Positions 1-9,066 of a stretch of 38,400 nt of DNA are shown here, piece after piece. Both the position numbers and the translations under genes were made by a program. The notes below the pieces were generated by a model. That model saw only the letters and a program-made list of their open reading frames with translations, made no database searches and was not told the origin of the DNA. The stretch is from UBA3103 sp002365855 (GTDB lineage Bacteria; Bacillota; Desulfotomaculia; Desulfotomaculales; Pelotomaculaceae): contig DAOURR010000016.1 in NCBI GenBank assembly GCA_030627625.1, positions 1 to 38,400 of the forward strand. The letters are read 5' to 3'. Each line of letters starts with the position of its first letter. The stretch's first letter is position 1.

Positions 1-319
1 ATAAACCTGCTTAAAAGCATGCAAACACGGACTTTTTCAACCAAACCAGCTCTGTGGAATTTACTTTTGCAAACTGGAATTTACATTTTCAATTAACCCG
101 CTGTTTTAAAGCGTGAAGTTAGTATTATTAGTTTGTATTATTTATGCCTTCTTACTATTAAGTTTTTAAATATATCTCTAGTTAGTTGCCCATAAAAAAA
201 GGTTGATAATAATTTTGGGGGGCAATTTCGAAATCATCTGTTGCCTCCTTGGTATGGTTTTTGATGAGCCAGGAAAAATAGAAGAAAAAACATCTTCACG
301 CAGGTGGGAAAAGATATAA
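1..319. other. AT-rich leader region without a gene
   Basis: No credible coding sequence, RNA gene or terminator was seen here. The stretch is AT-rich and carries an imperfect 20-bp tandem repeat near its start. Just before position 320 it holds an AGGTGGG ribosome binding site (about 302-308) for the first gene. Confidence 0.5.
55..94. repeat. Imperfect 20-bp tandem repeat, two copies
   Basis: Two adjacent 20-base units (55-74 and 75-94) both begin TGGAATTTAC and continue with similar T-rich halves. It is only two copies, in non-coding AT-rich sequence, so it may be chance or the remains of a duplicated regulatory site. Confidence 0.35.
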
Positions 320-772
320 ATGTTTTGTTTGATTGGATTCGTCATTTCATGGATAGTATGGGCAATATTTTCCGATAAAAAGAGGTGGAGAGAACTTTTT
401 GTTGTCTCTATTTTTGCTTCATACCTGGGTTGCCTGACGGACGTCTTGATTGAGCATTATCCCCTCTGGCAGTACCAGGGTGGGAACCCTTTGCTACTTC
501 ACTTTTTTGACGAATTCGGATGGTACATAGTAGTGCCTTACTTATTCATCCAGTGGTTTCCACAGAAAAAATCTTTCCCCAGAGTATTTGGTTATTTCTT
601 AATCTGGACTGGTATTACTATTGCCATTGAGTGGATTCATTTATTCACCAATCATATTGTCTACAAGCAATGGTGGAATTTGGGCTGGTCGTATACCGCC
701 GACTGGATCTTATTCTCACTTTTTTACCTTTTTCACAAGGTATTCAAACTTAACAGATTAACAAAAAAATAG
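320..772 (+). CDS. CBO0543-family integral membrane protein (first of two)
   Basis: A 150-residue hydrophobic protein with about four membrane segments. The pattern resembles the CBO0543 family of Firmicutes: an early WIVWAIFSDKKR segment, then a helix with acidic residues (SYLGCLTDVLIEHY), then a LWQY-type tryptophan motif. The family's function is unknown. The ATG is preceded by AGGTGGG at a somewhat long distance of 11 bases. The next gene downstream encodes a second, divergent member, so the pair looks like an old tandem duplication. Family assignment is from remembered sequence style, not a search. There is no catalytic motif to suggest an enzyme. Confidence 0.6.
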   Translation: MFCLIGFVISWIVWAIFSDKKRWRELFVVSIFASYLGCLTDVLIEHYPLWQYQGGNPLLLHFFDEFGWYIVVPYLFIQWFPQKKSFPRVFGYFLIWTGITIAIEWIHLFTNHIVYKQWWNLGWSYTADWILFSLFYLFHKVFKLNRLTKK

Positions 773-911
773 GTCTTATTTTTTGACAAGGTGTTTATCT
801 GAGATGTAAAAGGAGAAAGATAAAAGTATGTTTTGAGAATATTTTTCTAAATCCAGGTTTTATATTCAAGGCCATAGAAATATGCCGGCGGCGTCTGAAA
901 GGTGTTATGAA

Positions 912-1472
912 ATGGAAAATTTTAGCTCGCTGCATAAGCAGGAACTTGAATTGCAAAGTCAAGCTGATGCATTACTGAGGGAATATTGGCTGAAAGAAAA
1001 CTTTCTAACCTGGGAATGGTGGTTGCTGGTCGCCCTGACTATCGTTCCCTGGATTATTTGGTGGAGGTTTGTTGACCGCAAGAGGATATTCGAGATATTA
1101 ACTTACGGTTTCCTGGTAATGGTTGTATCCGTTTTTTTTGATGCGATAGGCGTCGAATTTGATCTTTGGGATTATCAGTATCGATTAATCCCACTATTCG
1201 ATGTGATGATAGTTTACTGTATTTCGGTAATGCCGGTAATTTATATGCTGATATACCAGTATTACAACAGCTGGAAATCATTTATTGCAGCGAATATTAT
1301 TGTATCTGCGGTATTTGCATTTATTTCAGAACCATTGCTGGTTAAAATGGGGATCTATATCATGTTTAAATGGCAGCATTATTATTCTTTTCCAATCTAT
1401 CTATCCATAGCAATTTTTTTAAGATACTTGATTTTAATAATAAAAAAAATATCAATTAATAATGAACAATAG
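912..1472 (+). CDS. CBO0543-family integral membrane protein (second of two)
   Basis: A 186-residue membrane protein. A soluble N-terminal helix of about 35 residues (MENFSSLHKQELELQ...) is followed by five predicted membrane segments. It shares with its upstream neighbour the WIIWWRFVDRKR segment, the acidic helix ending in FDAIGVEFD and the LWDYQYR motif, which identify the CBO0543 family. An ATG ten codons upstream (882) is in frame, but GAAAGGTG at 897-904 sits seven bases before the ATG at 912, so I choose 912. Function is unknown. The 110-base gap to the first copy has no clear terminator, so the two may be co-transcribed. Confidence 0.65.
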   Translation: MENFSSLHKQELELQSQADALLREYWLKENFLTWEWWLLVALTIVPWIIWWRFVDRKRIFEILTYGFLVMVVSVFFDAIGVEFDLWDYQYRLIPLFDVMIVYCISVMPVIYMLIYQYYNSWKSFIAANIIVSAVFAFISEPLLVKMGIYIMFKWQHYYSFPIYLSIAIFLRYLILIIKKISINNEQ

Positions 1473-1552
1473 CGATTTCTTTTATTACATTTAATTATCC
1501 TAATATTAATTTTGTTAATAAGGTTCATCTTTAAGCAGAAGATATGTAAGTA

Positions 1553-2029
1553 TCATACATGGCTCCGTCGCCTGTACCATATGATATAGCCGGTGAGCAG
1601 CAGGATGTTGGCAGCGGTAAACCCCAGTGTCTTATAGTCAACAAGCCCGTAAACGGTGGGGTGGCCTAACGGCCAGAAATATCCAGGAATAAAGTGCTTG
1701 TGCGTGATGATGTCCAAAGCGATATGAAAGTATGCGCCAAAGACGAACCACATGAGGTTGACCTTGCGGAATATCACAGCGATTGAGAACAAAACACTCC
1801 AGAGAGTCAGTGAATGCCAGGCGCTGTCGAGGGCGAATACAGTCGGGTTTGCAAATAACTGCTGCAGCCAGGATGAGGTGATGTCTAGGTCACCTTGCAA
1901 AAACATTAATATAAACATTACCGCTAATAAGGTGTCGGGATAGACGGCTCCAAGCACGGCATACCAGCGGCGTTCCGGATAGTGATGGGCCAGCAGATAG
2001 GTCCACACCCCGTGGCTGATCGTATCCAT
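1553..2029 (-). CDS. YdjM/DUF457-like membrane-bound metal-dependent hydrolase
   Basis: A 158-residue membrane protein whose features match small YdjM-like inner-membrane proteins annotated as putative metal-dependent hydrolases. It has an N-terminal DTISHG motif, an acidic GAVYPDTLL segment, and a later FHIALDIITHKH motif that supplies Asp and His residues able to bind metal at the membrane face. About four hydrophobic helices are visible. An ATG four codons upstream (2041) is possible, but the GGGGGAA just after it is the better ribosome binding site for the ATG at 2029. The substrate is unknown. It converges with the preceding plus-strand gene and stands alone as a transcription unit. Confidence 0.6.
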   Translation of the reverse strand: MDTISHGVWTYLLAHHYPERRWYAVLGAVYPDTLLAVMFILMFLQGDLDITSSWLQQLFANPTVFALDSAWHSLTLWSVLFSIAVIFRKVNLMWFVFGAYFHIALDIITHKHFIPGYFWPLGHPTVYGLVDYKTLGFTAANILLLTGYIIWYRRRSHV

Positions 2030-2183
2030 AAGTTCCCCCATTCATTTTGTGCGATAAACATAGCTATCTTTTAAAATGTTTTGTTTAATACGCAAAACTT
2101 ATGAATATCAAATATAACCATTTTTCTGATTTTGAGCCCGGCGTGAACGAACCTCATAATATTGACAATGTGTGTTGAAAAAA

Positions 2184-2205
2184 TGAACCCCTCTGAGGGG
2201 GTTCA
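2184..2205 (-). terminator. Rho-independent terminator of the MmgE-hyuA-hyuB operon
   Basis: A near-perfect inverted repeat with arms TGAACCCC and GGGGTTCA and a short TCTGAG loop is followed, on the minus strand, by six T residues (A run at 2178-2183). It lies 46 bases beyond the hyuB stop codon, where the operon should end. Confidence 0.85.
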
Positions 2206-2250
2206 TAGACCTATGGAAAACGGTTTTAACCTTAGAGACATGGATAATTA

Positions 2251-3909
2251 TTAACTCTTAGGTTGTTTTTTGGATCTGCCTATAGACACCAGCCCGTCCA
2301 ATACATCCTCCTTTACCCGTTCAGGGTCTCTCTCCAGGGGATTTCCGAAGCCGCCGCCGCCCGCCGTTTCCAGAGTCAGCGAGTCGTACTGCGCAACCTT
2401 AAGGGTTACCTTTCCCGGCAGTGATTCCACTATACCATTCTTTTTTATAGAACATCGCGACCGTCTACCCTCGCCTCCTCCGGATAGCCCCCAGGGGCTG
2501 AGCACACTGCGCTCGGTACTGATCGAAGCGGTTGCGCCAGGGCACAGGATAGTAACCTCCCTGGATATTCCCAGACCACCCCGGCAGCGCCCCTGTCCTC
2601 CCGAGTCCGGAATGAGCCCGTATCGCTCCACGAGCAGGGGGTGGGACATTTCAATCACTTCGACCGGTGTGTTCCGGGTATTGGTCATATTGATATGCAC
2701 CCCGTCCATGCCGTCCTGATCGCATTTGGCTCCCTGTCCTCCGCCGCAGGTTTCAACATATGAGTAATAAGCGCCGGTTTCCGGGTGAATACCGCCAATG
2801 GTGAAGTTGCTCATACTCCCCGTACCTGCGGCCGTTACTCTGTCCGGAGCGGCTTTAGCCAGCGCTCCCAGGAGCACGTCGGTAATACGCTGGGCAGTGT
2901 TAATATTGGCATGCGCCACGGGCGCCGGGAAGCAGGGGTTGACCAGAGTGCCCGCGGGGGTTATAACCTCAATAGGTCTGGACATACCCTCGCTGGACGG
3001 TAGCTCCGGGTCTGTCACCGCTTTGACGGCGAAATAAACACAGGCCAGGGTAACCCCCCGGATGGCGTTGACCGGTCCCTCGGCCTGGGGACTGGTGCCG
3101 GTGAAGTCAACCAGGATGCTGTCACCCCTGGTCTCTATCGTTGTCTTGATTTTGATCAGGTCCTGGTTTAGCCCGTCCCCCTCCAGGTAGTCTTCAAATG
3201 AAAACGTCCCTTGCGGCAGCCCGGACAGTGCCTTCCGCAACCTCCTCTCAGAGTATGCGATTATTTCTCTCATGTATTTGAGGAGCATACCCGTCCCGTA
3301 TTTCTCCGCCATTTCCTTAAGCCTTTTTCCACCGGCGCTGTTTGCCGCGATCTGGGCGTGAATATCACCGTAAAATTCTCTTGCCGTCCGGACATTGTTG
3401 GACAACAGTTTCAAAAGCTCATGATTGAGCCTGCCGCCAGCCCTGATTTTTACGGGTGGGATCCTGATGCCTTCCTGGAATATTTCCCTGCAGGCCGTGG
3501 ACATGCTGCCCGGCACCGCTCCGCCGACATCCACGTGATGGGCCAGGTTGGCTACAATGGCAATGGGCTCGCCCTGGTGGTAAACCGCACTTATAATGCA
3601 GATATCGGGAAGGTGGGAGCCGCTGATGTACGGGTCGTTAATGATTACAGCATCGCCTTCGTTAAGCAGGCTCAACGGGTATTCATGCAGCACCGCTTTA
3701 ACCACCGCAGGCATTAGCCCGAGGTGCAGCGGAATGTGCTCGGCCTGTGCAACCAGAAATCCTTCCCTGGTATAGACAGCAGTTGAGCAGTCCCTGCGGT
3801 CCTTGATGTTGGGCGACAGGGCCGTACGGGTCAGTACCACCCCCATTTCTTCTGCGGCGGACTGCAGGGCGTTTCTTAAAACCTCAAGCGTCACCGGGTC
3901 ATAGGACAC
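2251..3909 (-). CDS. hyuB: Hydantoinase B / N-methylhydantoinase B family subunit
   Basis: A 552-residue protein of the HyuB family, normal length for the family (about 510-580). It begins DPVTLEVLRNALQSAAEEMG, the standard family start. The conserved IINDPYISGSHLPD motif lies near residues 88-101, and the glycine-rich GGGGFGNPLERDPE block near the C-terminus is also typical. HyuB pairs with HyuA to hydrolyse a cyclic amide such as hydantoin or 5-oxoproline in an ATP-dependent way. Related pairs form acetone and acetophenone carboxylases. The GTG start at 3909 lies three bases after the hyuA stop, with its GGGAGG site inside the end of hyuA, so translation is probably coupled. The real substrate cannot be read from sequence. 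Confidence 0.9.
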   Translation of the reverse strand: MSYDPVTLEVLRNALQSAAEEMGVVLTRTALSPNIKDRRDCSTAVYTREGFLVAQAEHIPLHLGLMPAVVKAVLHEYPLSLLNEGDAVIINDPYISGSHLPDICIISAVYHQGEPIAIVANLAHHVDVGGAVPGSMSTACREIFQEGIRIPPVKIRAGGRLNHELLKLLSNNVRTAREFYGDIHAQIAANSAGGKRLKEMAEKYGTGMLLKYMREIIAYSERRLRKALSGLPQGTFSFEDYLEGDGLNQDLIKIKTTIETRGDSILVDFTGTSPQAEGPVNAIRGVTLACVYFAVKAVTDPELPSSEGMSRPIEVITPAGTLVNPCFPAPVAHANINTAQRITDVLLGALAKAAPDRVTAAGTGSMSNFTIGGIHPETGAYYSYVETCGGGQGAKCDQDGMDGVHINMTNTRNTPVEVIEMSHPLLVERYGLIPDSGGQGRCRGGLGISREVTILCPGATASISTERSVLSPWGLSGGGEGRRSRCSIKKNGIVESLPGKVTLKVAQYDSLTLETAGGGGFGNPLERDPERVKEDVLDGLVSIGRSKKQPKS

Positions 3910-3912
3910 TAT

Positions 3913-5952
3913 TTAACCTCCCAGTTCAACGATTAAATTCTCATACGGGTCGCACAGCGCCTGCATACCTGGGAAAAGCAGTGTTGTCGAGTCATCCTGC
4001 TCTATTACAGCAGGTCCATTTAGGATATAACCGGGACGCAGGTCTTCACGCCTATAAATGGGCGTATTCATAAAATAACCGAAATACACCTCGCGGTAAC
4101 CAGCCGGATCAGGTGTTCCATTGCTCGATGCTGCCGGCGGCCAGTTTATTTTAGGCAGGCGTCCCAGCGCGGTCAGGCGCAGGTTAACCAGTTCTACTTC
4201 CTGCTCATCCCGCCGCCACCCGTATTCCCGCTGGTGGGCCTCATGGAATGCGCCTGCCAGCTGTTCAGAAATATTCGCGGAAAGCTTTTCTCCAGACACG
4301 GGCAGGGTTATCTGGTAAGATTGTCCGCTATAGCGCAGGTCAGCCTGCCTGGTGAAACTGACCTGATTAAAGTTGTCCTCCCGCAGCCGGCCCGCTCCCT
4401 CCTGCTCCATATCCCTGAAAGCTTCGGAAATCTTACCCGGCGGGACACCCGAAATTTTCCCGATCAGGGTGCGGCATAAATCAAACCGAACATCTGCCTG
4501 CAGCATGCCTATAGCTGAGGTAACACCAGGGTAACGGGGGATCACAACACGGGGGATACCCAGATCACAAGCCAGCGCGGCAGCATGCAGCGGACCTGCG
4601 CCTCCGAAAGCCAGCAGCGCATACTCCCTGGGGTCGTGGCCGCGTTGCACCGATACCATCCTGACGGCACGCGCCATACTGGCGTTGACCACTTCGAGAA
4701 TACCTTCCGCCGCTTTTTCAGCCGTCAGTCCCAGGGGAATGCCGATTTTGTTTAAAATGGCCTGCCTGGCAAGGCCTGTGTGCAGGCGTATTCTATCCCC
4801 CAGCGCCCTGCGCGCGTTTATTCGTCCCAGGAGCAAATTCGCGTCCGTTACTGTTGGTTCCGTTCCTTTTTGACTGTAGCAGGCCGGACCAGGGCAAGCC
4901 CCGGCGCTGTGCGGCCCGACACGCAGAGAGCCGCCGGAATCAAGCCAGGCTATACTTCCTCCTCCTGCCCCAATGGTGCTTATGTCGATCATGGGCAGGC
5001 GCAGGGGGTAACCGCCGACCTCCCCTTCCGAGGTATAGCCCGGCTCACCCTTTTTGATCAGGCAGATATCGGTGCTGGTGCCGCCGATATCCAGGGTGAT
5101 TATATTTTCCAAACCGGTTTTTCGTCCTATCTCAACCCCGGCCAGGACACCCCCCGCCGGCCCGGAAAGTACTGTCCGCGCGCTTTCCGAACGGGCCCTT
5201 GAGGCGGTCACAACACCCCCGCCCGAGTGCATAATCAAAAGCCTGACGTCCGTCCACCTGTCTTTCAGGCCCGTTTCCAGGTTTTTCAGGTAGAAATCCA
5301 CCTTGGGACGTACTATAGCGCTGATGGCTGCCGCGCAGGTCCGCTCGTATTCGCGAAATTCGGGCAGTATTTGTGAACTCAGAGTAACCAGTGCGTCCGG
5401 GTGCTCTTCATTAAATATTTCCTTTATTCTTGACTCGTGAAGCGGGTTAGAGTATGAATGCAGCAGGCTTACCGCAACCGACACGATCCCTTTAAACCGT
5501 ATGTCCCGCGCTATCTCCCGCACCTGCGCCTCATCAAGCGGAGTCCTGACCTCACCGGTATGAAGCATGCGCTCTCTTACTTCATAAGTGTGGCGTCGCG
5601 GGATCAGGGGAGGCGGCTTGATGGCGCGAAAATCGTACAGGCTTGGGCGGTTCTGCCTGCCTATATACAGGATATCCCGGAACCCGTCCGTTGTCAGCAG
5701 GGCTGAGGCCGCGCCAGAATGTTCCAGAAGGGAGTTGGTGGCAACTGTGGTGCCGTGCAGAACCAGACTTACCGCAGCCGGCCCGGCGCCGCAGGCAGCT
5801 GCAGCCTTAAACAGGCCCTCTATTACCGCCAGAGCAGGGTCGTCAGGGGTTGATGATACTTTTGTAATATAAATCTCACCGGTTTCATCATTTAACAGAC
5901 AGATGTCTGTAAAAGTTCCTCCAGTGTCAACAGCTACCTTAATACCTTGCAA
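3913..5952 (-). CDS. hyuA: Hydantoinase A / N-methylhydantoinase A family ATP-binding subunit
   Basis: A 679-residue HyuA-type protein with the actin-like ATPase fold. The N-terminal phosphate-binding motif AVDTGGTFTD starts about eight residues in, followed by HGTTVATNSLLE and by the second phosphate motif DIGGTSTDIC in the middle. The GGAGPLHA motif comes further on. Partner HyuB supplies the rest of the active site. An in-frame ATG at 6006 exists, but AGGCGG stands eight bases before the TTG at 5952 and homologues start close to this point, so TTG is preferred. With that start the gene overlaps the end of the MmgE/PrpD gene by 14 bases, suggesting coupled translation. Whether the pair is a hydrolase or an acetone-type carboxylase is open. 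Confidence 0.88.
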   Translation of the reverse strand: MQGIKVAVDTGGTFTDICLLNDETGEIYITKVSSTPDDPALAVIEGLFKAAAACGAGPAAVSLVLHGTTVATNSLLEHSGAASALLTTDGFRDILYIGRQNRPSLYDFRAIKPPPLIPRRHTYEVRERMLHTGEVRTPLDEAQVREIARDIRFKGIVSVAVSLLHSYSNPLHESRIKEIFNEEHPDALVTLSSQILPEFREYERTCAAAISAIVRPKVDFYLKNLETGLKDRWTDVRLLIMHSGGGVVTASRARSESARTVLSGPAGGVLAGVEIGRKTGLENIITLDIGGTSTDICLIKKGEPGYTSEGEVGGYPLRLPMIDISTIGAGGGSIAWLDSGGSLRVGPHSAGACPGPACYSQKGTEPTVTDANLLLGRINARRALGDRIRLHTGLARQAILNKIGIPLGLTAEKAAEGILEVVNASMARAVRMVSVQRGHDPREYALLAFGGAGPLHAAALACDLGIPRVVIPRYPGVTSAIGMLQADVRFDLCRTLIGKISGVPPGKISEAFRDMEQEGAGRLREDNFNQVSFTRQADLRYSGQSYQITLPVSGEKLSANISEQLAGAFHEAHQREYGWRRDEQEVELVNLRLTALGRLPKINWPPAASSNGTPDPAGYREVYFGYFMNTPIYRREDLRPGYILNGPAVIEQDDSTTLLFPGMQALCDPYENLIVELGG

Positions 5953-7333
5953 GAGAGTTTCCGCCTTTCTGTGGACTAAGCGAGTGAAGCAGGATTGAAA
6001 TATCACTTATCTGCTCTAAATTTGAAACGGCATTCTCGAGCGCCTTTGCTCTGTCCACTCCCCAGGGCTCACCAGCGAGGGCATGGAATTTAGCCGTTAG
6101 CTCACCGTATGCAGCAGGGTTTTCGGGGTCACCCCTGGGAAAATCGATGCTGCCGCAGTATGTTCCGCCGGACCTGGTAGTGATCTCTACCACCGCCGGC
6201 CAGCGCGCGGGATGCATCGCTTCCAGGCGATCATCCCTGAACAGGCTTACCCTGGGCATCAAACCCCGAATTTCTCCGTCTTCAAGAGCCTCCAGGGTAA
6301 AGTCCTCCAAGCCGCAGCTGCCTTTCTTCAGTGCCAACGCCGCACAAAAAGGCAGGCTGAACTTGGCCGCATATATAGTGGAGGGCTGGTAATCAGCAGT
6401 GATATTCAGGGCGGTGCTGTAGGTATGAATCGAGATACCGGCCACATCTGAAATATCAATTCCGTTGGTTAAAGCCAGGTTCAGGATCAAATCAACTGCA
6501 GGGTGGGTGTGGCGGCAGGAAGAGTGTATTTTAAAGGAGTTCTCTTCCACCTTGTAAGGTGGCTGCCCCAGATTGGCCGTGATCCTGGTCAGGTCAAAAT
6601 TAGCGGCAGTTGCCCTGCAGAACCCCTTGTCCCCTTCCAGGATGCGTTCCGTCCCGGTAAATCCTTCACCGGCCAGGAGGGCGGCCAGCACTCCGTTCTG
6701 CGCGGCCTTGCCTGGATGAAGATGTTTAGACATGGCGCCGTCGGCCAGAAACTCCCAAAGGCCGGCAGCCTGGGTTCCGGCGCTGCCTAGAGCCCACACC
6801 AACTGATCGACAGACAGGCCCAACAGCTTTCCCGCCGCAGCAGCCGCTCCAAAAGTACCGCAGGTGCCAGTAGTGTGCCAGTAATAATAATGAGATGGTG
6901 TTATGGCCTCGCCAACCCTGATAGCAACCTCATAACCTGATATAATGGCCTCTATCAGCTGCTTGCCGCTGGAACCGGCCATTTCGGCAACGGACAGGGC
7001 GGCCGGGATTACTGCCGCCCCGGCGTGAATAATAGCCGCCCTGTGAACATCATCAAGTTCCACAATATGGGAGGCCAGCCCATTGCCCAGGGAAGCGTTG
7101 AGGCATGACGTTTTTTCCCAGGTGGGCAGCAGTGTGGCCTGCGGCGATCCTCCCTGCGCCCTGATTACTACCAGCGCTTTTTTGAAAGGCTCCTGCCGCC
7201 CTCCGGCTGCAGTCGAACCCAACCAATCCAGAACAGCTAGTTTGGCCATTTTGACCGTAACCATGGGAAAGTCCTCAAAAAGAGTATCACTGATGAACGC
7301 GGCCAGCTGGCGTGTTACCCCATAAAAATTCAC
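5939..7333 (-). CDS. MmgE/PrpD family protein (2-methylcitrate dehydratase-like)
   Basis: A 464-residue protein of the MmgE/PrpD fold, close to the usual 450-500. The N-terminus reads TRQLAAFISDTL then KLAVLDWLGSTAAGG, the family signature. Further conserved blocks are HIVELDDVHRAAIIHAGAAVIPAAL and the KIHSSCRHTHPAVD motif, which is the family's active-site region. Known members are 2-methylcitrate dehydratase, cis-aconitate decarboxylase and iminodisuccinate epimerase, so it probably acts on a carboxylate. It is the first gene of an operon with hyuA and hyuB, suggesting a shared catabolic route. The start is a GTG at 7333. The AAAGAG before it is too close to be a good site, so the start is the least certain part. 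Confidence 0.85.
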   Translation of the reverse strand: MNFYGVTRQLAAFISDTLFEDFPMVTVKMAKLAVLDWLGSTAAGGRQEPFKKALVVIRAQGGSPQATLLPTWEKTSCLNASLGNGLASHIVELDDVHRAAIIHAGAAVIPAALSVAEMAGSSGKQLIEAIISGYEVAIRVGEAITPSHYYYWHTTGTCGTFGAAAAAGKLLGLSVDQLVWALGSAGTQAAGLWEFLADGAMSKHLHPGKAAQNGVLAALLAGEGFTGTERILEGDKGFCRATAANFDLTRITANLGQPPYKVEENSFKIHSSCRHTHPAVDLILNLALTNGIDISDVAGISIHTYSTALNITADYQPSTIYAAKFSLPFCAALALKKGSCGLEDFTLEALEDGEIRGLMPRVSLFRDDRLEAMHPARWPAVVEITTRSGGTYCGSIDFPRGDPENPAAYGELTAKFHALAGEPWGVDRAKALENAVSNLEQISDISILLHSLSPQKGGNSLARY

Positions 7334-7483
7334 CTCTTTATCTAATTATAAAACAAAACACCTCTTATCAAACAAAAAAACATCAGGTTCTGTGACCGAA
7401 TGCCCCGTGAGAGGCAGGAACTTGTAGCTGAAATGTCAAATTGTGCTTACTAATAAAATAATAGGTAAGGTGAGGGGAAAAAT

Positions 7484-8947
7484 TTGTTAGTACACCAGCT
7501 TGTCTTCAAGGGAGCGGGCGACAAGATTGCTTTGATTGAAAAAAACAGAAAGTTCAGCTACAGCCAGTTGCAGACCAAAGTGACCCAGTTTCGTGACTAT
7601 TTACATGCCCAGGGGGTGCGGGTCGGGGACAACGTGGCCCTTTTTGCTAAAAACTCGGCCAACTTCATCTTTAGCTACATGGCTATTACCAGCCTCGGAG
7701 GCGTGGTCGTGCCTCTAAACATAATGCTGACACCAAGAGAGATGTCTTTTATCCTGAATGACGCCAGGGTCAAGCACCTGGTTACGGACAAAGAGCTTCA
7801 GCTAGCACAAAGTGATGGACTGGCATTGTTGCCCGTTCAGCTTTTTATACCCAAAATCCATGAAGAATTGGAGCAGTCACAATTCCCCGAAGCGCCGCCT
7901 GTTTCTATCCAGGAATCTGATCCCTGTGTAATTCTGTATACTTCCGGTACAACAGGCCGCCCGAAAGGCGCCCTGCTTTCTCACAGCAACCTGGTCAGCA
8001 ATGCGTGGGGATTTTCGGAAATGATTCAAGCCTGCGCTGACGACAACATACTTTGTGTGCTGCCGATGTTTCACAGCTTTGCCTGGACCTGCTGCGTTAC
8101 GACTGCCCTTTTCAACGGAGCTGCAATAACCATTGTTGAATCCTTCTTGCCCAAGGACGTCATCGCCACCATACGTGACCAGGCTGTTACAGTTGTAGCG
8201 GGAGTGCCGGCAATGTACGGCTTTTACGCTTCACTGGCCAAACCATCAGACCTAACGGGAGTGCGTCTTTTTATCTCTGGCGGCGCATCCCTGCCTCTGG
8301 AAATAATAAATATTTTCTACGAAAAAACGCAGCAGCGTGTTGTCGAGGGATATGGCCTGTCCGAATCTTCCCCGGCAGTCAGCTTCAACCCTCTTGACGC
8401 CACGAAACCCGGCTCAATTGGTCTTCCAATTCCCGGCGTAAAAGTTAGGATCGTCGATGAACAGGGCAAAGATTTGGCGCCGGGTGAAATTGGCGAGCTG
8501 ATTGTCCAGGGCCCAAATATGATGTCAGAATACTTTGGCCTTCCAGAGGAAAGCGCTGAGGCGCTGCGGGACGGCTGGCTTTACACCGGTGACCTGGCTT
8601 ATAAGGACGAGCAGGGCTACCTGTTCATCGTCGACCGCAAGAAAGACATGGTTATTGTAAGCGGCCTCAATGTTTATCCGAGAGAGGTGGAAGAAGTTCT
8701 CTACCAGTACCCTGACGTGAAGGAAGCCGCTGTGATCGGGGTTCCGGATAAAAAACGGGGTGAAATCGTCCGCGCTTTCGTAGTTATTAATGAAGGTATG
8801 ACGTTAAACAAGAGAGATTTAATGAGATTCCTTAAATCTAACCTTGCCTCATATAAAATGCCCAGGGAGATAATTGAAATCGAGTCGCTGCCCAAAAACG
8901 CGACTGGTAAGATATTGAAAAAGGAGCTTAAAACATTCAGCCGTTAA
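7484..8947 (+). CDS. AMP-forming acyl-CoA synthetase (long-chain fatty-acid-CoA ligase type)
   Basis: A 487-residue enzyme of the ANL superfamily that activates a carboxylic acid to acyl-AMP and then acyl-CoA. The ATP-binding P-loop YTSGTTGRPKG lies near residues 151-161, the A5 motif GYGLSESSP near 289, and the A7-A8 hinge TGDLAYKDEQGYLFIVDRKKD near 368-388. The catalytic lysine motif KNATGKILKKEL is near the C-terminus, so all steps should be possible. Similarity is strongest to fatty-acyl ligases, but the acid is not defined. The start is TTG with GGTGAGGGG about 8 bases upstream. It is divergent from the MmgE-hyuAB operon across 150 bases, so the two may share control and a pathway. Confidence 0.9.
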   Translation: MLVHQLVFKGAGDKIALIEKNRKFSYSQLQTKVTQFRDYLHAQGVRVGDNVALFAKNSANFIFSYMAITSLGGVVVPLNIMLTPREMSFILNDARVKHLVTDKELQLAQSDGLALLPVQLFIPKIHEELEQSQFPEAPPVSIQESDPCVILYTSGTTGRPKGALLSHSNLVSNAWGFSEMIQACADDNILCVLPMFHSFAWTCCVTTALFNGAAITIVESFLPKDVIATIRDQAVTVVAGVPAMYGFYASLAKPSDLTGVRLFISGGASLPLEIINIFYEKTQQRVVEGYGLSESSPAVSFNPLDATKPGSIGLPIPGVKVRIVDEQGKDLAPGEIGELIVQGPNMMSEYFGLPEESAEALRDGWLYTGDLAYKDEQGYLFIVDRKKDMVIVSGLNVYPREVEEVLYQYPDVKEAAVIGVPDKKRGEIVRAFVVINEGMTLNKRDLMRFLKSNLASYKMPREIIEIESLPKNATGKILKKELKTFSR

Positions 8948-8960
8948 AATTAAAAAACAC

Positions 8961-9004
8961 GGTTATTACACGGGTAAATGCCGTTTGCCTGGTTATTATA
9001 TGGG
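8961..9004. repeat. Imperfect direct repeat around the acyl-CoA ligase terminator
   Basis: GGTTATTACACGGG (8961-8974) and GGTTATTATATGGG (8991-9004) match at 12 of 14 bases. One copy lies just before and the other inside the terminator loop. It may be a trace of local duplication. Confidence 0.4.
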
Positions 9005-9021
9005 CCTTAAACGGCATTTTT
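8976..9021 (+). terminator. Rho-independent terminator of the acyl-CoA ligase gene
   Basis: Perfect 11-base arms AAATGCCGTTT (8976-8986) and AAACGGCATTT (9009-9019) enclose a 22-base loop and end in a T run at 9017-9021. It lies 29 bases after the ligase stop. The T run is only on the plus strand side, so it does not serve the convergent exonuclease gene well. Confidence 0.8.
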
Positions 9022-9066
9022 CAGCTTTAAAAAATATAATAATATTTAGATGGCAGTCCGGCAGGT

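Noticed and set aside
2270..5872. Many long plus-strand frames opposite hyuA and hyuB
   Set aside because: They are shadows of GC-rich coding sequence on the minus strand, lacking ribosome binding sites and family motifs.
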